Shown: positions 8,040 to 17,316, counted from the first letter of the stretch. The stretch: 45,652 nucleotides of DNA from CAZEFK01 sp964511405 (GCA_964511405.1 CAZEFK010000024.1:1-45652); one strand, 5' to 3'. Notes: a model not told the origin generated them from the letters alone. Translations and numbers: made by a program.

Positions 8040-8855
8040 ATGACGATCCGATTGACCCGCCGCGCCCTGCTGGCGGGGGCCGCCGCCCTGGCCGCGATCC
8101 CGGCGGCGCGGGCGGACACCGTGGGCGCCATCAAGTCCAAGGGCAAGCTCGTCGTCGGTATCCAGGGCGACAACCCGCCCTGGGGCTTCGTGACCACGTC
8201 AGGGGCGCAGGACGGCTTCGATGCCGACATGGGGCGGCTGTTCGCCAAGTCGCTGGGGGTCGAGGCCGAGTTCGTGGCGCTGGCGGTCGCGAACCGGATC
8301 CCGGCGCTGGTCACCGGCCGCGTCGACATCCTGTTCGCGACCATGGCGATGCTGCCTGACCGCGCCAAGTCGGTGCAGTACTCCAAGCCCTACGTTGCCA
8401 ACGAGATCCAGCTGGTTGCGGCCGGGACCACCCAGGTCAAGACCGACGCCGACATGGGCAAGCTGGTGATCGGGGTGCCGCGCTCGAGCGTCCAGGACAC
8501 GCAGGTGACCAACCGGGCGCCGGCCGGCACCACCATCCGCCGCTTCGACGACGACGCCGCGACCATCCAGGCGCTGCTGTCGGGCCAGGTCCAGGCGGTC
8601 GGCGCCAACGCCTTCTACCTGCAGCGGCTGGACCAGGCGCGTCCCGGCGTCTTCGAGAAGAAGCTGACCTTCACCAGCCTGTACAACGGCGCCTGCACGC
8701 GCCTCGGCGAGAAGGACATCAACGCCGCGGTCAACGCCTTCATCGACCAGATCAAGGGCAACGGCGAGCTGGCCAAGATCTACCAGAAGTGGATGGGCTA
8801 CCCGCCGCCGGATTTCCCCGACCACGTCGACGGCGTTCCCTTCGTCGCCAGCTGA
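8040..8855 (+). CDS. ABC transporter substrate-binding protein, family 3
   Basis: A 271-residue periplasmic binding protein (SBP_bac_3 type) that would deliver a polar amino acid or similar solute to the two permeases upstream. The signal sequence starts MTIRLTRRALLAG and ends ARADT; the double Arg could allow Tat as well as Sec export. Family features include GKLVVGIQGDNPPWGF near the mature N-terminus, GFDADMGRLFAKSLG, and RIPALVTGRVDILFATMAM. A purine-rich GAGGGAGGAT ribosome binding site precedes ATG 8040. The operon ends at a strong hairpin 57 bp downstream without any ATP-binding subunit. Confidence 0.93.
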   Translation: MTIRLTRRALLAGAAALAAIPAARADTVGAIKSKGKLVVGIQGDNPPWGFVTTSGAQDGFDADMGRLFAKSLGVEAEFVALAVANRIPALVTGRVDILFATMAMLPDRAKSVQYSKPYVANEIQLVAAGTTQVKTDADMGKLVIGVPRSSVQDTQVTNRAPAGTTIRRFDDDAATIQALLSGQVQAVGANAFYLQRLDQARPGVFEKKLTFTSLYNGACTRLGEKDINAAVNAFIDQIKGNGELAKIYQKWMGYPPPDFPDHVDGVPFVAS

Positions 8856-8911
8856 CCTTTGCCATGCCCCTCGACGGCAACAGCCGGATCATTGCCCGCA
8901 TCCAGTATTGA

Positions 8912-8938
8912 GGCGCGGCCGGAACGTCCGGCCGCGCC
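8912..8938. terminator. Shared terminator hairpin between ABC operon and actP
   Basis: A perfect 12-bp stem (GGCGCGGCCGGA / TCCGGCCGCGCC) with a 3-nt loop lies between the ends of two convergent transcription units. It has no T-run on either side, but its symmetry and position suit a bidirectional terminator. Confidence 0.65.
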
Positions 8939-8948
8939 GTCGTCATCC

Positions 8949-10607
8949 TCAGTGCGCGGTCGCCTGCGCCGCGCCGAGGCCGGTGTTCATGCGCACCTGC
9001 TGGCCGGCGAAGGCGCGCGCCGCCCGCTCCGCCGCGGCACTCCGGTCGGTGACCGAGAACACCCAGCAGCCCAGGAAGGCCAGGGGGATCGAGAAGATCG
9101 CCGGGTTGCCGTAGGGGAAGATCGCGTGGGGATAGTGCAGCACGTCCTTCCACACGGTCGGGCTCAGCACCACCAGCACCACCGCGGTGATCAGGCCCAA
9201 GGCCCCGCCTAGGACGGCGCCGCGGGTGGTCAGGCCCTTCCAGAACATCGACAGCAGCAGCACCGGGAAGTTGGCGCTGGCGGCGATCGCGAAGGCCAGG
9301 CCGACCATGAAGGCGATGTTCTCCTTCTCGAACAGGATGCCGAGCAGGACCGCCAGGCCGCCCAGCACCACCGTGGCCGCCTTGGAGACGCGGATCTCGG
9401 CCCGTTCGTCGGCGCGGCCGCGGCAGATCACCGAGGCGTAGATGTCGTGGCTGACCGCCGAGGCGCCGGCCAGGGCCAGGCCCGAGACCACGGCCAGGAT
9501 GGTCGCGAACGCCACGGCCGAGATGAAGCCCATGAAGGCGCTGCCGCCGACCGCCTTGGCCAGGTGCACGGCGACCATGTTGGCGCCGCCGATCAAGGCC
9601 CCCGACGGATCCTTGAAGCTGGGGTCGGACAGCACCAGCACGATGCCGCCGAAGCCGATGATGAAGGTCAGGATATAGAAGTAGCCGATCAGCCCGGTGG
9701 CCACGAACACCGACTGGCGGGCCGCCTTGGCGTCGCGCACCGTGAAGAAGCGCATCAGGATGTGCGGCAGCCCGGCGGTGCCGAACATCAGCGCCATGCC
9801 CAGCGACACCGCCGACACGGGATCGGCGACCAGCCCGCCGGGCGCCATGATCGCCTGGTGCTTCTGGTGGATCTGCACGGCCTGGGCGAACAGCCGCTCG
9901 GGGCTGAAGCCGACCTGCCACAGCACCGCCAGCGCCATGAAGGTGGCGCCCGACAGCAGCAGCACGGCCTTGACGATCTGAACCCAGGTGGTGGCCAGCA
10001 TGCCGCCGAAGACGACGTACAGCACCATCAGCACGCCGACCAGCACCACCGCCGACGAATAGGGCAGGCCGAACAGCACTTTGATCAGCTGGCCGGCGCC
10101 GACCATCTGGGCGATCAGGTAGAGCAGGATGGTCGCCAGCGAGCCGAAGGCGGCGAGGGTGCGGATCGGTGTCTGCTCCAGCCGGAACGAGGCGACGTCG
10201 GCGAAGGTGAAGCGGCCGAGGTTGCGCAGCTGCTCGGCGATCAGGAACAGGATCACCGGCCAGCCGACCAGGAAGCCGATCGAATAGATCAGGCCGTCAT
10301 AGCCGCTGGAGAAGACCAGGGCCGAGATGCCCAGGAACGACGCCGCCGACATGTAGTCGCCGGCGATCGCCAGGCCGTTCTGGACCCCGGTGATGCCGCC
10401 GCCGGCGGCATAGAAGTCACTGGCCGACCGGGTGCGCCGGGCCGCCCACCAGGTGATGGCCAGGGTCACGGCCACGAAGAACAGGAACATGCCGATCGCC
10501 GGGTAGTTGGTCGCCGACTGCCCGGCGGCCTCGATCGCCCCGGCGGCGTGGGCGGCGCCCGGCAGCGCCAGGGCGGCGGCGGCGCCGAGCCAGAGGCGCC
10601 GGCTCAT
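8949..10607 (-). CDS. actP: Acetate/cation symporter ActP (sodium:solute symporter family)
   Basis: A 552-residue inner-membrane transporter of the SSS family, taking up acetate and other short monocarboxylates with a cation. The N-terminus has a cleavable signal peptide (MSRRLWLGAAAALALPGAAHA), as known ActP proteins do, followed by about 13 membrane segments. Typical blocks are SASDFYAAGGGITGVQNGLAIAG, DYMSAASFLGI and GTAGLPHILMRFFTV. The ATG at 10607 overlaps the stop of the DUF485 gene (ATGA), the standard yjcH-actP pair. A transporter-fused histidine kinase is divergent upstream, and a cognate-type response regulator follows it, suggesting carbon-dependent control. Confidence 0.93.
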   Translation of the reverse strand: MSRRLWLGAAAALALPGAAHAAGAIEAAGQSATNYPAIGMFLFFVAVTLAITWWAARRTRSASDFYAAGGGITGVQNGLAIAGDYMSAASFLGISALVFSSGYDGLIYSIGFLVGWPVILFLIAEQLRNLGRFTFADVASFRLEQTPIRTLAAFGSLATILLYLIAQMVGAGQLIKVLFGLPYSSAVVLVGVLMVLYVVFGGMLATTWVQIVKAVLLLSGATFMALAVLWQVGFSPERLFAQAVQIHQKHQAIMAPGGLVADPVSAVSLGMALMFGTAGLPHILMRFFTVRDAKAARQSVFVATGLIGYFYILTFIIGFGGIVLVLSDPSFKDPSGALIGGANMVAVHLAKAVGGSAFMGFISAVAFATILAVVSGLALAGASAVSHDIYASVICRGRADERAEIRVSKAATVVLGGLAVLLGILFEKENIAFMVGLAFAIAASANFPVLLLSMFWKGLTTRGAVLGGALGLITAVVLVVLSPTVWKDVLHYPHAIFPYGNPAIFSIPLAFLGCWVFSVTDRSAAAERAARAFAGQQVRMNTGLGAAQATAH

Positions 10608-10915
10608 CGCGAGATCCCCTGCAGCAGGTCCGCGACCTGGCCGTCGAAGCGGCGGTTGGCGGCGCGCACATAGATGCCCGTGATCGCGAACGCCAGCAGG
10701 ATGACGAACAGCCCGACCGGGATGCCGACGGTGGTGACGGCGCCGGTCCAGATCGGCCGCGCGAACAGGGCCGGCGCGAAGCCGATCACCAGGATGTAGC
10801 CGAAATAGACGACCAGGACGACGGCCGACAGCAGGAGCGCCAGCCGCCGGCGCTCGGCGACCAGCTGCTGGTAGGTCGGATCGCGCAGGATCCGTTCGGT
10901 CAGCGGTTCGGACAT
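10604..10915 (-). CDS. yjcH: DUF485 membrane protein (YjcH-like)
   Basis: A 103-residue inner-membrane protein with two hydrophobic segments (about residues 26-48 and 58-82). The opening LRDPTYQQLVAERRRLALLLS is the usual DUF485 start. This family almost always sits just before actP and is assumed to help or partner the acetate symporter. The start is ATG 10915 with AGGGAGA upstream; its stop overlaps the actP start by 4 bases, so the two are translationally coupled. A much longer ORF in the same frame extends upstream over the kinase gene and is not real. Confidence 0.9.
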   Translation of the reverse strand: MSEPLTERILRDPTYQQLVAERRRLALLLSAVVLVVYFGYILVIGFAPALFARPIWTGAVTTVGIPVGLFVILLAFAITGIYVRAANRRFDGQVADLLQGISR

Positions 10916-11071
10916 GGGGTCTCCCTTCGTGGTGCGGCTCGGGCGCGAAGCGGCTTTGAGCCGTCTTGCCGCCATCGATACCCCCGCCGCCCCCGCCTGG
11001 GAGCCCCGACTTTGGTCGATGTCTTCCGCCTGGCCGCGCCATGGGCAACACTGCCGATAAAGGGAGGAGCC

Positions 11072-14000
11072 ATGCCGAGCTGGGTGGTGCTGCCGGTGTC
11101 GCTGGCCTATCTGGCGCTCTTGTTCGGCATCGCCTGGCACGGCGACCGGCGGCGCGGCCGGTCGACGCCGGCGCTCTACGCCCTGACGCTCGGCGTCTAT
11201 TGCACGTCCTGGACGTTCTACGGCTCGGTCGGCTGGGCCGCGACCGGCGGCTTCGCCTTCCTGTCGATCTATGTCGGCCCGATCCTGATGCTCGGGCTGG
11301 GCTGGCCGCTGCTCGGCCGGATCCTGCGCCTGGCCAAGGAGCAGAACGCTGTTTCGATCGCCGACTTCATCGCGGCCCGCCACGGCAAGAGCCAGGCGGT
11401 GGCGGCGCTGGTCACCGTGGTCGCCGTGGTCGGCGTCGTGCCCTATGTGGCCCTGCAGCTGAAGGCGGTGACCGAGGCGTTCGGCGCGGTCACCGCGGTC
11501 ACCGCCGGCGGCCAGGGCGGGGCGTCGGTCAGCGTGCTGGGCGACTCGGGGCTCTACGTCGCCCTGCTGATGGCGCTGTTCGCCATCCTGTTCGGGGTGC
11601 GCACCGTCGAGGCCAGCGAGCACCATCGCGGCCTGATGCGCGCCATCGCCTTCGAGTCGGCGGTCAAGCTGGCCGCGTTCCTGGCGGTCGGCGCGGCGGT
11701 GACCTTCTGGCTGTCGGCCGGCCCGGCGGGACTGGTCGGCCATCTGGTGGCGACACCGGGGCTCGCCCACCTGTTCGCGATCGACTGGGGCCGGCCCGGC
11801 TTCTGGGCCTCGGCGCTGCTGTCGGCGGCGGCCGTGCTGTGCCTGCCGCGGCAGTTCCACGTGGCCGTGGTCGAGAACACCGATCCGGCGGCGGTCAGGA
11901 CCGCGCGCTGGGCGTTCCCGGCCTATCTGGTGGCGATCAACCTGTTCGTGGCGCCGGTTGCGGTTGCCGGCCTGATCGCCTTCGGCGGCGACGTCGGCGC
12001 GGCCGATCTGTTCATGGTGACCGTGCCCCGGGCCGCCGGTGCCGGCGGCATCGCGCTGCTGGCCTTCATCGGCGGGCTGTCGGCGGCGACCAGCATGGTC
12101 ATCGTCGAGACGCTCGCCCTCTCGACCATGGTCTCCAACGACGTGGTCGTGCCGATCCTGCTCGGCCTGTCGCGCGGTCCCCGCGACCATGCCGGGCTGG
12201 CGCGGCGGCTGCTGCCGATCCGGCGCGCCGCCGTCCTGCTGATCCTGGGCCTGGCCTACGGCTACGGCCGGCTGATCGGCTCGTCGTCGCCGCTCGCCGC
12301 GATCGGCATCGTCTCCTTCGCGGCGGTGGCCCAGTTCGCGCCGGCCATGTTGGGCGGCGTGATCCGGCGGCGCGGCAGCCGCGCGGGCGCCCTGGCCGGC
12401 ATCGCGACCGGCTTTGCCCTGTGGCTCTATACGCTGCTGCTGCCGGCGCTGGCCGGCGCCGGCTGGGTCGCGCCCGATCTCCTGACCGACGGCCCGGGCG
12501 GCATCGGCTGGCTGCGGCCGCAGGCCCTGTTCGGCCTGGGCGGCCTGGACCCGCTCAGCCATGCCGTGCTGTGGAGCCTGGGCGCCAACGCGGCCGCCTA
12601 CATCCTGGGATCCTGGCTGGGATCCTGGCTCGGGCGGCCCGGTGTGGTCGGGCGCTGGCCGCTGCGCCCGGCCGAGCCGCCGGCGATCGACGCCACCCTG
12701 GTGGTCGCCGAGCTGGAAGCGCTGGTCGCCGTGTTCCTGGGCACCGAGGCGGCGGCCCGGCTGTTCCGGCGCCAGGCCGCCAGCCAGGGGGCGCCGCTGC
12801 GCGGGCGCGCCGACCTCGACTGGGTGCGGTTCACCGAACGGCAGCTCGCCGGCACCATCGGCGCGGCCTCGGCGCGTGTCATGGTCGCCGGCACCCTGCA
12901 GCGCCGGCGGCTGAGCCGGGCCGACGCCGTGGCCATGCTCGACCAGGCGTCGCAGGTCATCCGCTTCAACCATGGCCTGTTGACCGCGACCCTGGAGACC
13001 ATCAGCCAGGGCATCTCGGTGTTCGACGAGAGCCTTCGGCTGCGGGCGTGGAACCGCCGGTTCCTGGAGCTCAACAACCTGCCGCCCGACCTGGTGCGGG
13101 TCGGCACCGATCTGGCCGAGATCGTGCGCTTCAACGCGGCGCGCGGCGAATATGGCGCCCATGGCCAGATCGAATCCATGCTGGCGCGCCGCCAGGCCAA
13201 TCCCGGTCATGGCGAGGATCTGTATGAGCGCCGGCGCCCCGACGGCACGATCCTGGAGATCGCCACCAGCCCGATGCCCGGCGGCGGCTTCGTTGCGACC
13301 TTCACCGACGTCACCGAGCGCCATCGCGCCGCCGCGGCCCTGCGCGAGGCCAACGAAGGGCTGGAACGCCGGGTGCGCGAGCGCACCGAGGCCCTGGCCG
13401 CGGCCAGCGCCGCGGCGGAGCGGGCGAACCAATCCAAGACCCGGTTCCTGGCCGCCGCCAGCCACGACCTGCTGCAGCCGCTGCACGCCGCCCGGCTGTT
13501 CACCTCGGCCCTGTGCGAGCGCTCCGACGATCCGCTGGCCGCCAAGATCGAGGCGTCGCTGCGCTCGGTCGAAACCTTGCTGGGCGCGCTGCTCGACGTC
13601 TCCAAGCTCGACGCCGGCGCCACCCGGGTCTCGCGCGAGGCCTTCGCGATCCAGCCGATGCTGACCGCCCTCGAGGAAGAGTTCGGCGCCATCGCGGCCG
13701 AGCGCGGCCTCGGCTTGCGCATCGTCGCCTCCTCGGCCGGGGTCGACAGCGACCCCGCGCTGCTGCGCCGGATCCTGCAGAACTTTCTATCGAACGCGAT
13801 CCGCTATACGCCCCGGGGCAGGGTGCTGGTCGGCTGCCGGCGCCGCGGCGATGCCCTGGCGATCGAGGTCTGGGACACCGGCATCGGCATCCCCGCGGAC
13901 AAGCGCGCCGAGATCTTCCAGGAGTTCCATCGCCTGGCCGCGGCCGGCGAGGAGGAGAAGGGGCTGGGCCTCGGCCTGGCCATTGTCGACCGCATCGCGC

Positions 14001-14518
14001 GCATGCTGGGCCATCCGGTCGCCGTCCGTTCGATCCCGGGGCGCGGCAGCGGCTTCGCGGTCACGGTGCCGCGGGCGCCTGTCCCGGCACCGGCCGCCGA
14101 GCGCGCGCCGCGCGGTCCCCGGGGCCTGGGCGGCGCCCTGGTGCTGTGCCTGGACAACGAGCCGGTCATCCTTGACGGCATGGCGACCCTGCTCGGCGGC
14201 TGGAGCTGCCGGGTCGTGGCCGCGACCGGCCTGGCCGAGGCCGAGGCGCGGCTCGGCAGCGACGCCCCCGACCTGATGGTGGTCGACTTCCACTTGGGCG
14301 GCGGTGCCGATGGGCTGGAGGCGGTTGCGGCGCTGCGCCGGCGCTTCGGCGTCGCGGTGCCGGCGGTGCTGGTGACCGCCGACCACACCGACGAGACCCG
14401 CGCCCGCATCGAGGCCGCCGGCCATGCCGTGCTGTACAAGCCGCTGCGCCCGGCGGCGCTGCGGGCGCTGCTGGCGCGTCTGGTGCAGCTGCGGCCGCTG
14501 CCGCAGGACGCCGGGTGA
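11072..14518 (+). CDS. crbS: Hybrid histidine kinase with sodium:solute symporter sensor domain (CrbS type)
   Basis: A 1,148-residue membrane sensor. Residues 1 to about 530 form an SSS-family transporter-like domain with 12-13 membrane segments. A linker and PAS domain follow (about 640-750, ISQGISVFDESLRLRAWNRRFLELN), then a coiled coil, a HisKA domain with phosphorylatable His798 in ASHDLLQPLHAARLF, an HATPase domain (NFLSNAIRYTP, DTGIGIP, GLGLGLAIV) and a C-terminal receiver with Asp1072 (VVDFHLGGG). I chose ATG 11072 because GGGAGGAG lies just upstream. In CrbS/CrbR systems the kinase controls acs and actP during the acetate switch; actP is divergent here and a NarL-type regulator is convergent, which supports that role. 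The transporter-like part may sense or carry the ligand. Confidence 0.88.
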   Translation: MPSWVVLPVSLAYLALLFGIAWHGDRRRGRSTPALYALTLGVYCTSWTFYGSVGWAATGGFAFLSIYVGPILMLGLGWPLLGRILRLAKEQNAVSIADFIAARHGKSQAVAALVTVVAVVGVVPYVALQLKAVTEAFGAVTAVTAGGQGGASVSVLGDSGLYVALLMALFAILFGVRTVEASEHHRGLMRAIAFESAVKLAAFLAVGAAVTFWLSAGPAGLVGHLVATPGLAHLFAIDWGRPGFWASALLSAAAVLCLPRQFHVAVVENTDPAAVRTARWAFPAYLVAINLFVAPVAVAGLIAFGGDVGAADLFMVTVPRAAGAGGIALLAFIGGLSAATSMVIVETLALSTMVSNDVVVPILLGLSRGPRDHAGLARRLLPIRRAAVLLILGLAYGYGRLIGSSSPLAAIGIVSFAAVAQFAPAMLGGVIRRRGSRAGALAGIATGFALWLYTLLLPALAGAGWVAPDLLTDGPGGIGWLRPQALFGLGGLDPLSHAVLWSLGANAAAYILGSWLGSWLGRPGVVGRWPLRPAEPPAIDATLVVAELEALVAVFLGTEAAARLFRRQAASQGAPLRGRADLDWVRFTERQLAGTIGAASARVMVAGTLQRRRLSRADAVAMLDQASQVIRFNHGLLTATLETISQGISVFDESLRLRAWNRRFLELNNLPPDLVRVGTDLAEIVRFNAARGEYGAHGQIESMLARRQANPGHGEDLYERRRPDGTILEIATSPMPGGGFVATFTDVTERHRAAAALREANEGLERRVRERTEALAAASAAAERANQSKTRFLAAASHDLLQPLHAARLFTSALCERSDDPLAAKIEASLRSVETLLGALLDVSKLDAGATRVSREAFAIQPMLTALEEEFGAIAAERGLGLRIVASSAGVDSDPALLRRILQNFLSNAIRYTPRGRVLVGCRRRGDALAIEVWDTGIGIPADKRAEIFQEFHRLAAAGEEEKGLGLGLAIVDRIARMLGHPVAVRSIPGRGSGFAVTVPRAPVPAPAAERAPRGPRGLGGALVLCLDNEPVILDGMATLLGGWSCRVVAATGLAEAEARLGSDAPDLMVVDFHLGGGADGLEAVAALRRRFGVAVPAVLVTADHTDETRARIEAAGHAVLYKPLRPAALRALLARLVQLRPLPQDAG

Positions 14519-14528
14519 TGCAGTAGAG

Positions 14529-15182
14529 CTATGCCGCGGGCGGGGCGACGTCGAAGCGGCGGGCGGCGATGACCGCCTGGGTGCGGCTGACCACGCCCAG
14601 CTTGCGCAGGATGACCGTGACATGGGCCTTCACCGTGGCCTCGGTCACGCCCATGTCCCAGGCGATCTGCTTGTTGAGCTTGCCGTCGCTCAGCATCATC
14701 AGCACGCGGCATTGCTGGGGCGTGAGCGCCGACAGGCGCTGGGCCAGTTCGGCGTCGTCGGTCGGGCGCGGCGTATCGCGCCGGGGAAACCACTCGCCGC
14801 CGGCCAGCACGGCGCGGATCGCGGCCGAGATGCTGTCGATCGGCGTCGATTTCGGCACATAGCCGCTGGCGCCGTAGTCCTGGGCGCGGCCGATCGTATC
14901 GGCATCCTCGGCGGCCGAGACCACGATCACGGGCAGGGCAGGGAACTCGGTGCGCAGCAGCAGCAGGCCCAGCAGGCCCCGCATCGCCGGCATATGCAGG
15001 TCGAGCAGCAGCAGGTCGATCGGCTCGACCGAGGATTGCCGGCGCAGCTGGTCGACCGTGGCGTCGAGCGTGCCGGCTTCCAGGATCTCGGCGCTGGCAA
15101 GGGTCTGCGCCACGGCTTGGCGCAACGCGCCGCGCATCAGCGGATGGTCGTCGGCGATCAGGATGCGCGTGCGCTCCATCAT
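14529..15182 (-). CDS. crbR: LuxR/NarL-type response regulator (CrbR-like)
   Basis: A response regulator of about 217 residues. The receiver begins RILIADDHPLMRGAL and has the phosphoacceptor Asp in LLLLDLHMP. The C-terminal LuxR-type HTH reads LTPQQCRVLMMLSDGKLNKQIAWDMGVTEATVKAHVTVILRKL. It lies convergent with the CrbS-type kinase and near actP, so it is the likely partner of that kinase and a regulator of acetate uptake and activation. Several starts are possible: ATG at 15179, 15182 or 15200, none with a strong ribosome binding site. I prefer 15182 by the usual length of the receiver. Confidence 0.85.
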   Translation of the reverse strand: MMERTRILIADDHPLMRGALRQAVAQTLASAEILEAGTLDATVDQLRRQSSVEPIDLLLLDLHMPAMRGLLGLLLLRTEFPALPVIVVSAAEDADTIGRAQDYGASGYVPKSTPIDSISAAIRAVLAGGEWFPRRDTPRPTDDAELAQRLSALTPQQCRVLMMLSDGKLNKQIAWDMGVTEATVKAHVTVILRKLGVVSRTQAVIAARRFDVAPPAA

Positions 15183-15281
15183 GCCGGAACTGTGCGCCAT
15201 CGGCGGCCGGCCGCCAATTAGACCAAGGATGGATGACGGCCCCCGACTGCCGGCCGATTGCCGTCGTGTCGATAGCCGTCG

Positions 15282-15309
15282 TTGACAGCCGCTGCCAAAG
15301 CGCTTAGAC
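15282..15309 (+). promoter_or_regulatory. Likely promoter of tRNA-Ile
   Basis: A consensus -35 box TTGACA (15282-15287) is followed after 16 bases by TTAGAC (15304-15309), 21 bases before the tRNA. The -10 match is weak, but the perfect -35 in otherwise GC-rich DNA suits a strongly expressed stable RNA. Confidence 0.45.
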
Positions 15310-15330
15310 ACGCGGTCTCCGCGGCGGAGC

Positions 15331-15407
<77 letters not shown>

Positions 15408-15526
15408 TGCCCCGTCGCAGGGAGGCCGGTGGGCAGGCCGGCGGGCCGCACGACGCCGCCATTGCGGATCGCGCGATCTTGATCGAACATTAAGGCGATT
15501 CGCATAAGAATTGCCCCCGCGCCGGG

Positions 15527-16837
15527 ATGGGAAGCGTGCCGCCTGCACCTGCCAACGATCTCATCCGAGACGACGAATGCCAGACGTGGGCCGAGGTGCT
15601 GCCGGCCGAGCCGCGGCGGGCGGTCCTGGCCGCGCTGTCGGCCTATCTGGCGCAGACGCGGCTGACGCCGTTTGAGCTTCTTCACCATTACCGCCACGAG
15701 CGACGCCTGGTCGACGAGGCCCAGGCGTTTTCGCAGGCCGTGGTCCGCTGGTCGGCCAGCCGTGGCGTCCACGCGGCGATGCGGCGCCTGTACGAGCTCG
15801 AGGCCGACTTGGCTGCCGCGCTCGAGGCCGCCTGCGCCGGCCGGCCGCTGCCCGAACGCCTGGTGGTGTCCGCCTTGGACGAGCCGCGCTTTCGCCGCGG
15901 CATCGCCGTGGCCGCCCGGCTGGAGCCGCTGACCGAATGGCCGGCCAAGGTCGCCGAGCTGGAAAAGCTGCTGGCTGGTGGCGAGGCCGCGCTGGCCGAC
16001 GAGATCCTGGCCGAGATCGCCTGCTTCGCCGACGGCCATCAGGCGATCTTCGGATGGCACCCGACCGCGCAGGCGGCACGGCTCAGTGGCGCCGTGCAGG
16101 CCATCGCGCTCCTGGGCGGCACCGCCGACGCGCCGGCAACCCGTCCCGCCCTGGTCGAAGGATTGCGCAGCGGCCGCCTGCCGCGGCTGATGGCCGAACT
16201 GCGCGGCTGGTTCGACCGCCTGCTGCGGTCGGACCGCACCTTCACGGTGCTGCCCGAGGCCGGCTGCGACCCCTTGGCCGAGGCCGATGCCCTGCTGGCC
16301 CTGCGCAAGGCCTGGGCCGCCGTGCCGGCGGGCGCGCCCACCGCCGAAGAGGCCGAGCAGCTCGACCGCCGCTCCTCGTCGCTGGTCGAGGGCACCTTGG
16401 GCATCGGTCACCTGCTGGGGCGCTTTCCCGATGCCGTCGGCCGCGGCGGGGCGCTGGTGCGGCTGCTGGGCGGGCTGACCGGGGATCGGACCATGGCCGT
16501 TATCGCGCGGGCGTTCACCACCCTGCTCAACGATCGGCGGACGCGCGAGGAGCTGATGGCGTCGGGCCAGCCGGCCGAGCGGCTGCGCGTCCTGGCGGGC
16601 TGGCAGCGGGCGATCCTGCAGTCGAAGATGGATGCGGCGACCCGCGATCCCCTGGCCGATCTGCTGGACGGCATGAACTGCCAGGTGATCCGCAACAGCA
16701 AGCTGTTCGAGGCACTGCGCCAGCGCATCCCCGATACCACCAAGCGGGGGGCCACGATCACCCAGCTGGTGCGCACCAACCACTTCACCCGCGGCAAGGC
16801 GCTGCTGATGGCCCAGGCTGAGCTCAAGCGATCATGA
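15527..16837 (+). CDS. Conserved-looking protein of unknown function
   Basis: A 436-residue, mostly alpha-helical cytoplasmic protein with no signal peptide or membrane segment. I do not recognise a domain. There are Leu/Ala/Arg-rich helices throughout and a basic C-terminal part (KRGATITQLVRTNHFTRGKALL) that could touch nucleic acid. The start is ATG 15527 with only a weak GC-rich ribosome binding site. Its stop overlaps the start of a PAS-domain gene (ATGA at 16834-16837), so the two are probably made together and may work in one signalling step. Codon use matches that of its neighbours, so it is a real gene, but its job is open. Confidence 0.8.
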   Translation: MGSVPPAPANDLIRDDECQTWAEVLPAEPRRAVLAALSAYLAQTRLTPFELLHHYRHERRLVDEAQAFSQAVVRWSASRGVHAAMRRLYELEADLAAALEAACAGRPLPERLVVSALDEPRFRRGIAVAARLEPLTEWPAKVAELEKLLAGGEAALADEILAEIACFADGHQAIFGWHPTAQAARLSGAVQAIALLGGTADAPATRPALVEGLRSGRLPRLMAELRGWFDRLLRSDRTFTVLPEAGCDPLAEADALLALRKAWAAVPAGAPTAEEAEQLDRRSSSLVEGTLGIGHLLGRFPDAVGRGGALVRLLGGLTGDRTMAVIARAFTTLLNDRRTREELMASGQPAERLRVLAGWQRAILQSKMDAATRDPLADLLDGMNCQVIRNSKLFEALRQRIPDTTKRGATITQLVRTNHFTRGKALLMAQAELKRS

Positions 16838-17304
16838 GCCAAATCCCCGAGTCCGTGACGACCGGCGGCGGCACTGCCGGGCTGCCGCTGGCCCATCCCG
16901 AGCTCCAACGCCTGCTGGTGTTCTGGCATAGCCGCTGCGTCGACGGCCAGGTGCCGGTCGCCGACCTGCTGGAGCCGGCCGAGCTGCGCCCGTGGCTCGG
17001 CAATCTGCTGGTGATGGATGTCGAGACCGATGGCGTCTACACCTACGCCTATTATGGCGACAGCCTGGCCCTGGCGTTCGGGGGCAGCCTGGTCGGCCAT
17101 TCGCTGGACGCCCTGCCGCTGGCCCAGAGCCATCTCCTGACCGAGGAATATGAGCGGGTGCGGGCGGCCGGCGCGCCCGTCTCCCGCACGTACCGCGCCA
17201 GCTTCGACGGCCGGGACCAGACCTGGGAGCGGCTGGTGCTGCCGCTCGGCGGGTCCGAGGGCGGCATCGTCAAGCTGCTGGTCGCCGCATATCCCCTCGG
17301 GTGA
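16834..17304 (+). CDS. PAS_5-like domain protein
   Basis: A 156-residue single-domain cytoplasmic protein. The pattern with HPELQRLLVFWHSRC, then VPVADLLEPAELRPWLGNLLVMDVE, then YTYAYYGDSLALAFGGSLVGHSL matches the alphaproteobacterial PAS_5 family, in which a conserved Trp and a Leu/Pro-rich segment precede a PAS-like sheet. These proteins carry no output domain and their role is mostly unknown. The gene overlaps the preceding unknown gene by 4 bases (ATGA), so they form a coupled pair. It ends 12 bp before the convergent FkbM methyltransferase. Confidence 0.8.
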   Translation: MSQIPESVTTGGGTAGLPLAHPELQRLLVFWHSRCVDGQVPVADLLEPAELRPWLGNLLVMDVETDGVYTYAYYGDSLALAFGGSLVGHSLDALPLAQSHLLTEEYERVRAAGAPVSRTYRASFDGRDQTWERLVLPLGGSEGGIVKLLVAAYPLG

Positions 17305-17316
17305 GAGGACCGCCGG

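Noticed and set aside
12604..12633. Short tandem repeat in the crbS-type kinase gene
   Set aside because: It encodes repeated GSWLGSWLG within the transporter-like domain and is too short to be more than a local slippage product.
10604..13486. 960-residue open frame antisense to the hybrid kinase
   Set aside because: Only its last 103 residues (DUF485) look like protein. The rest mirrors the kinase gene and has Gln/His/Arg/Gly-rich shadow composition.
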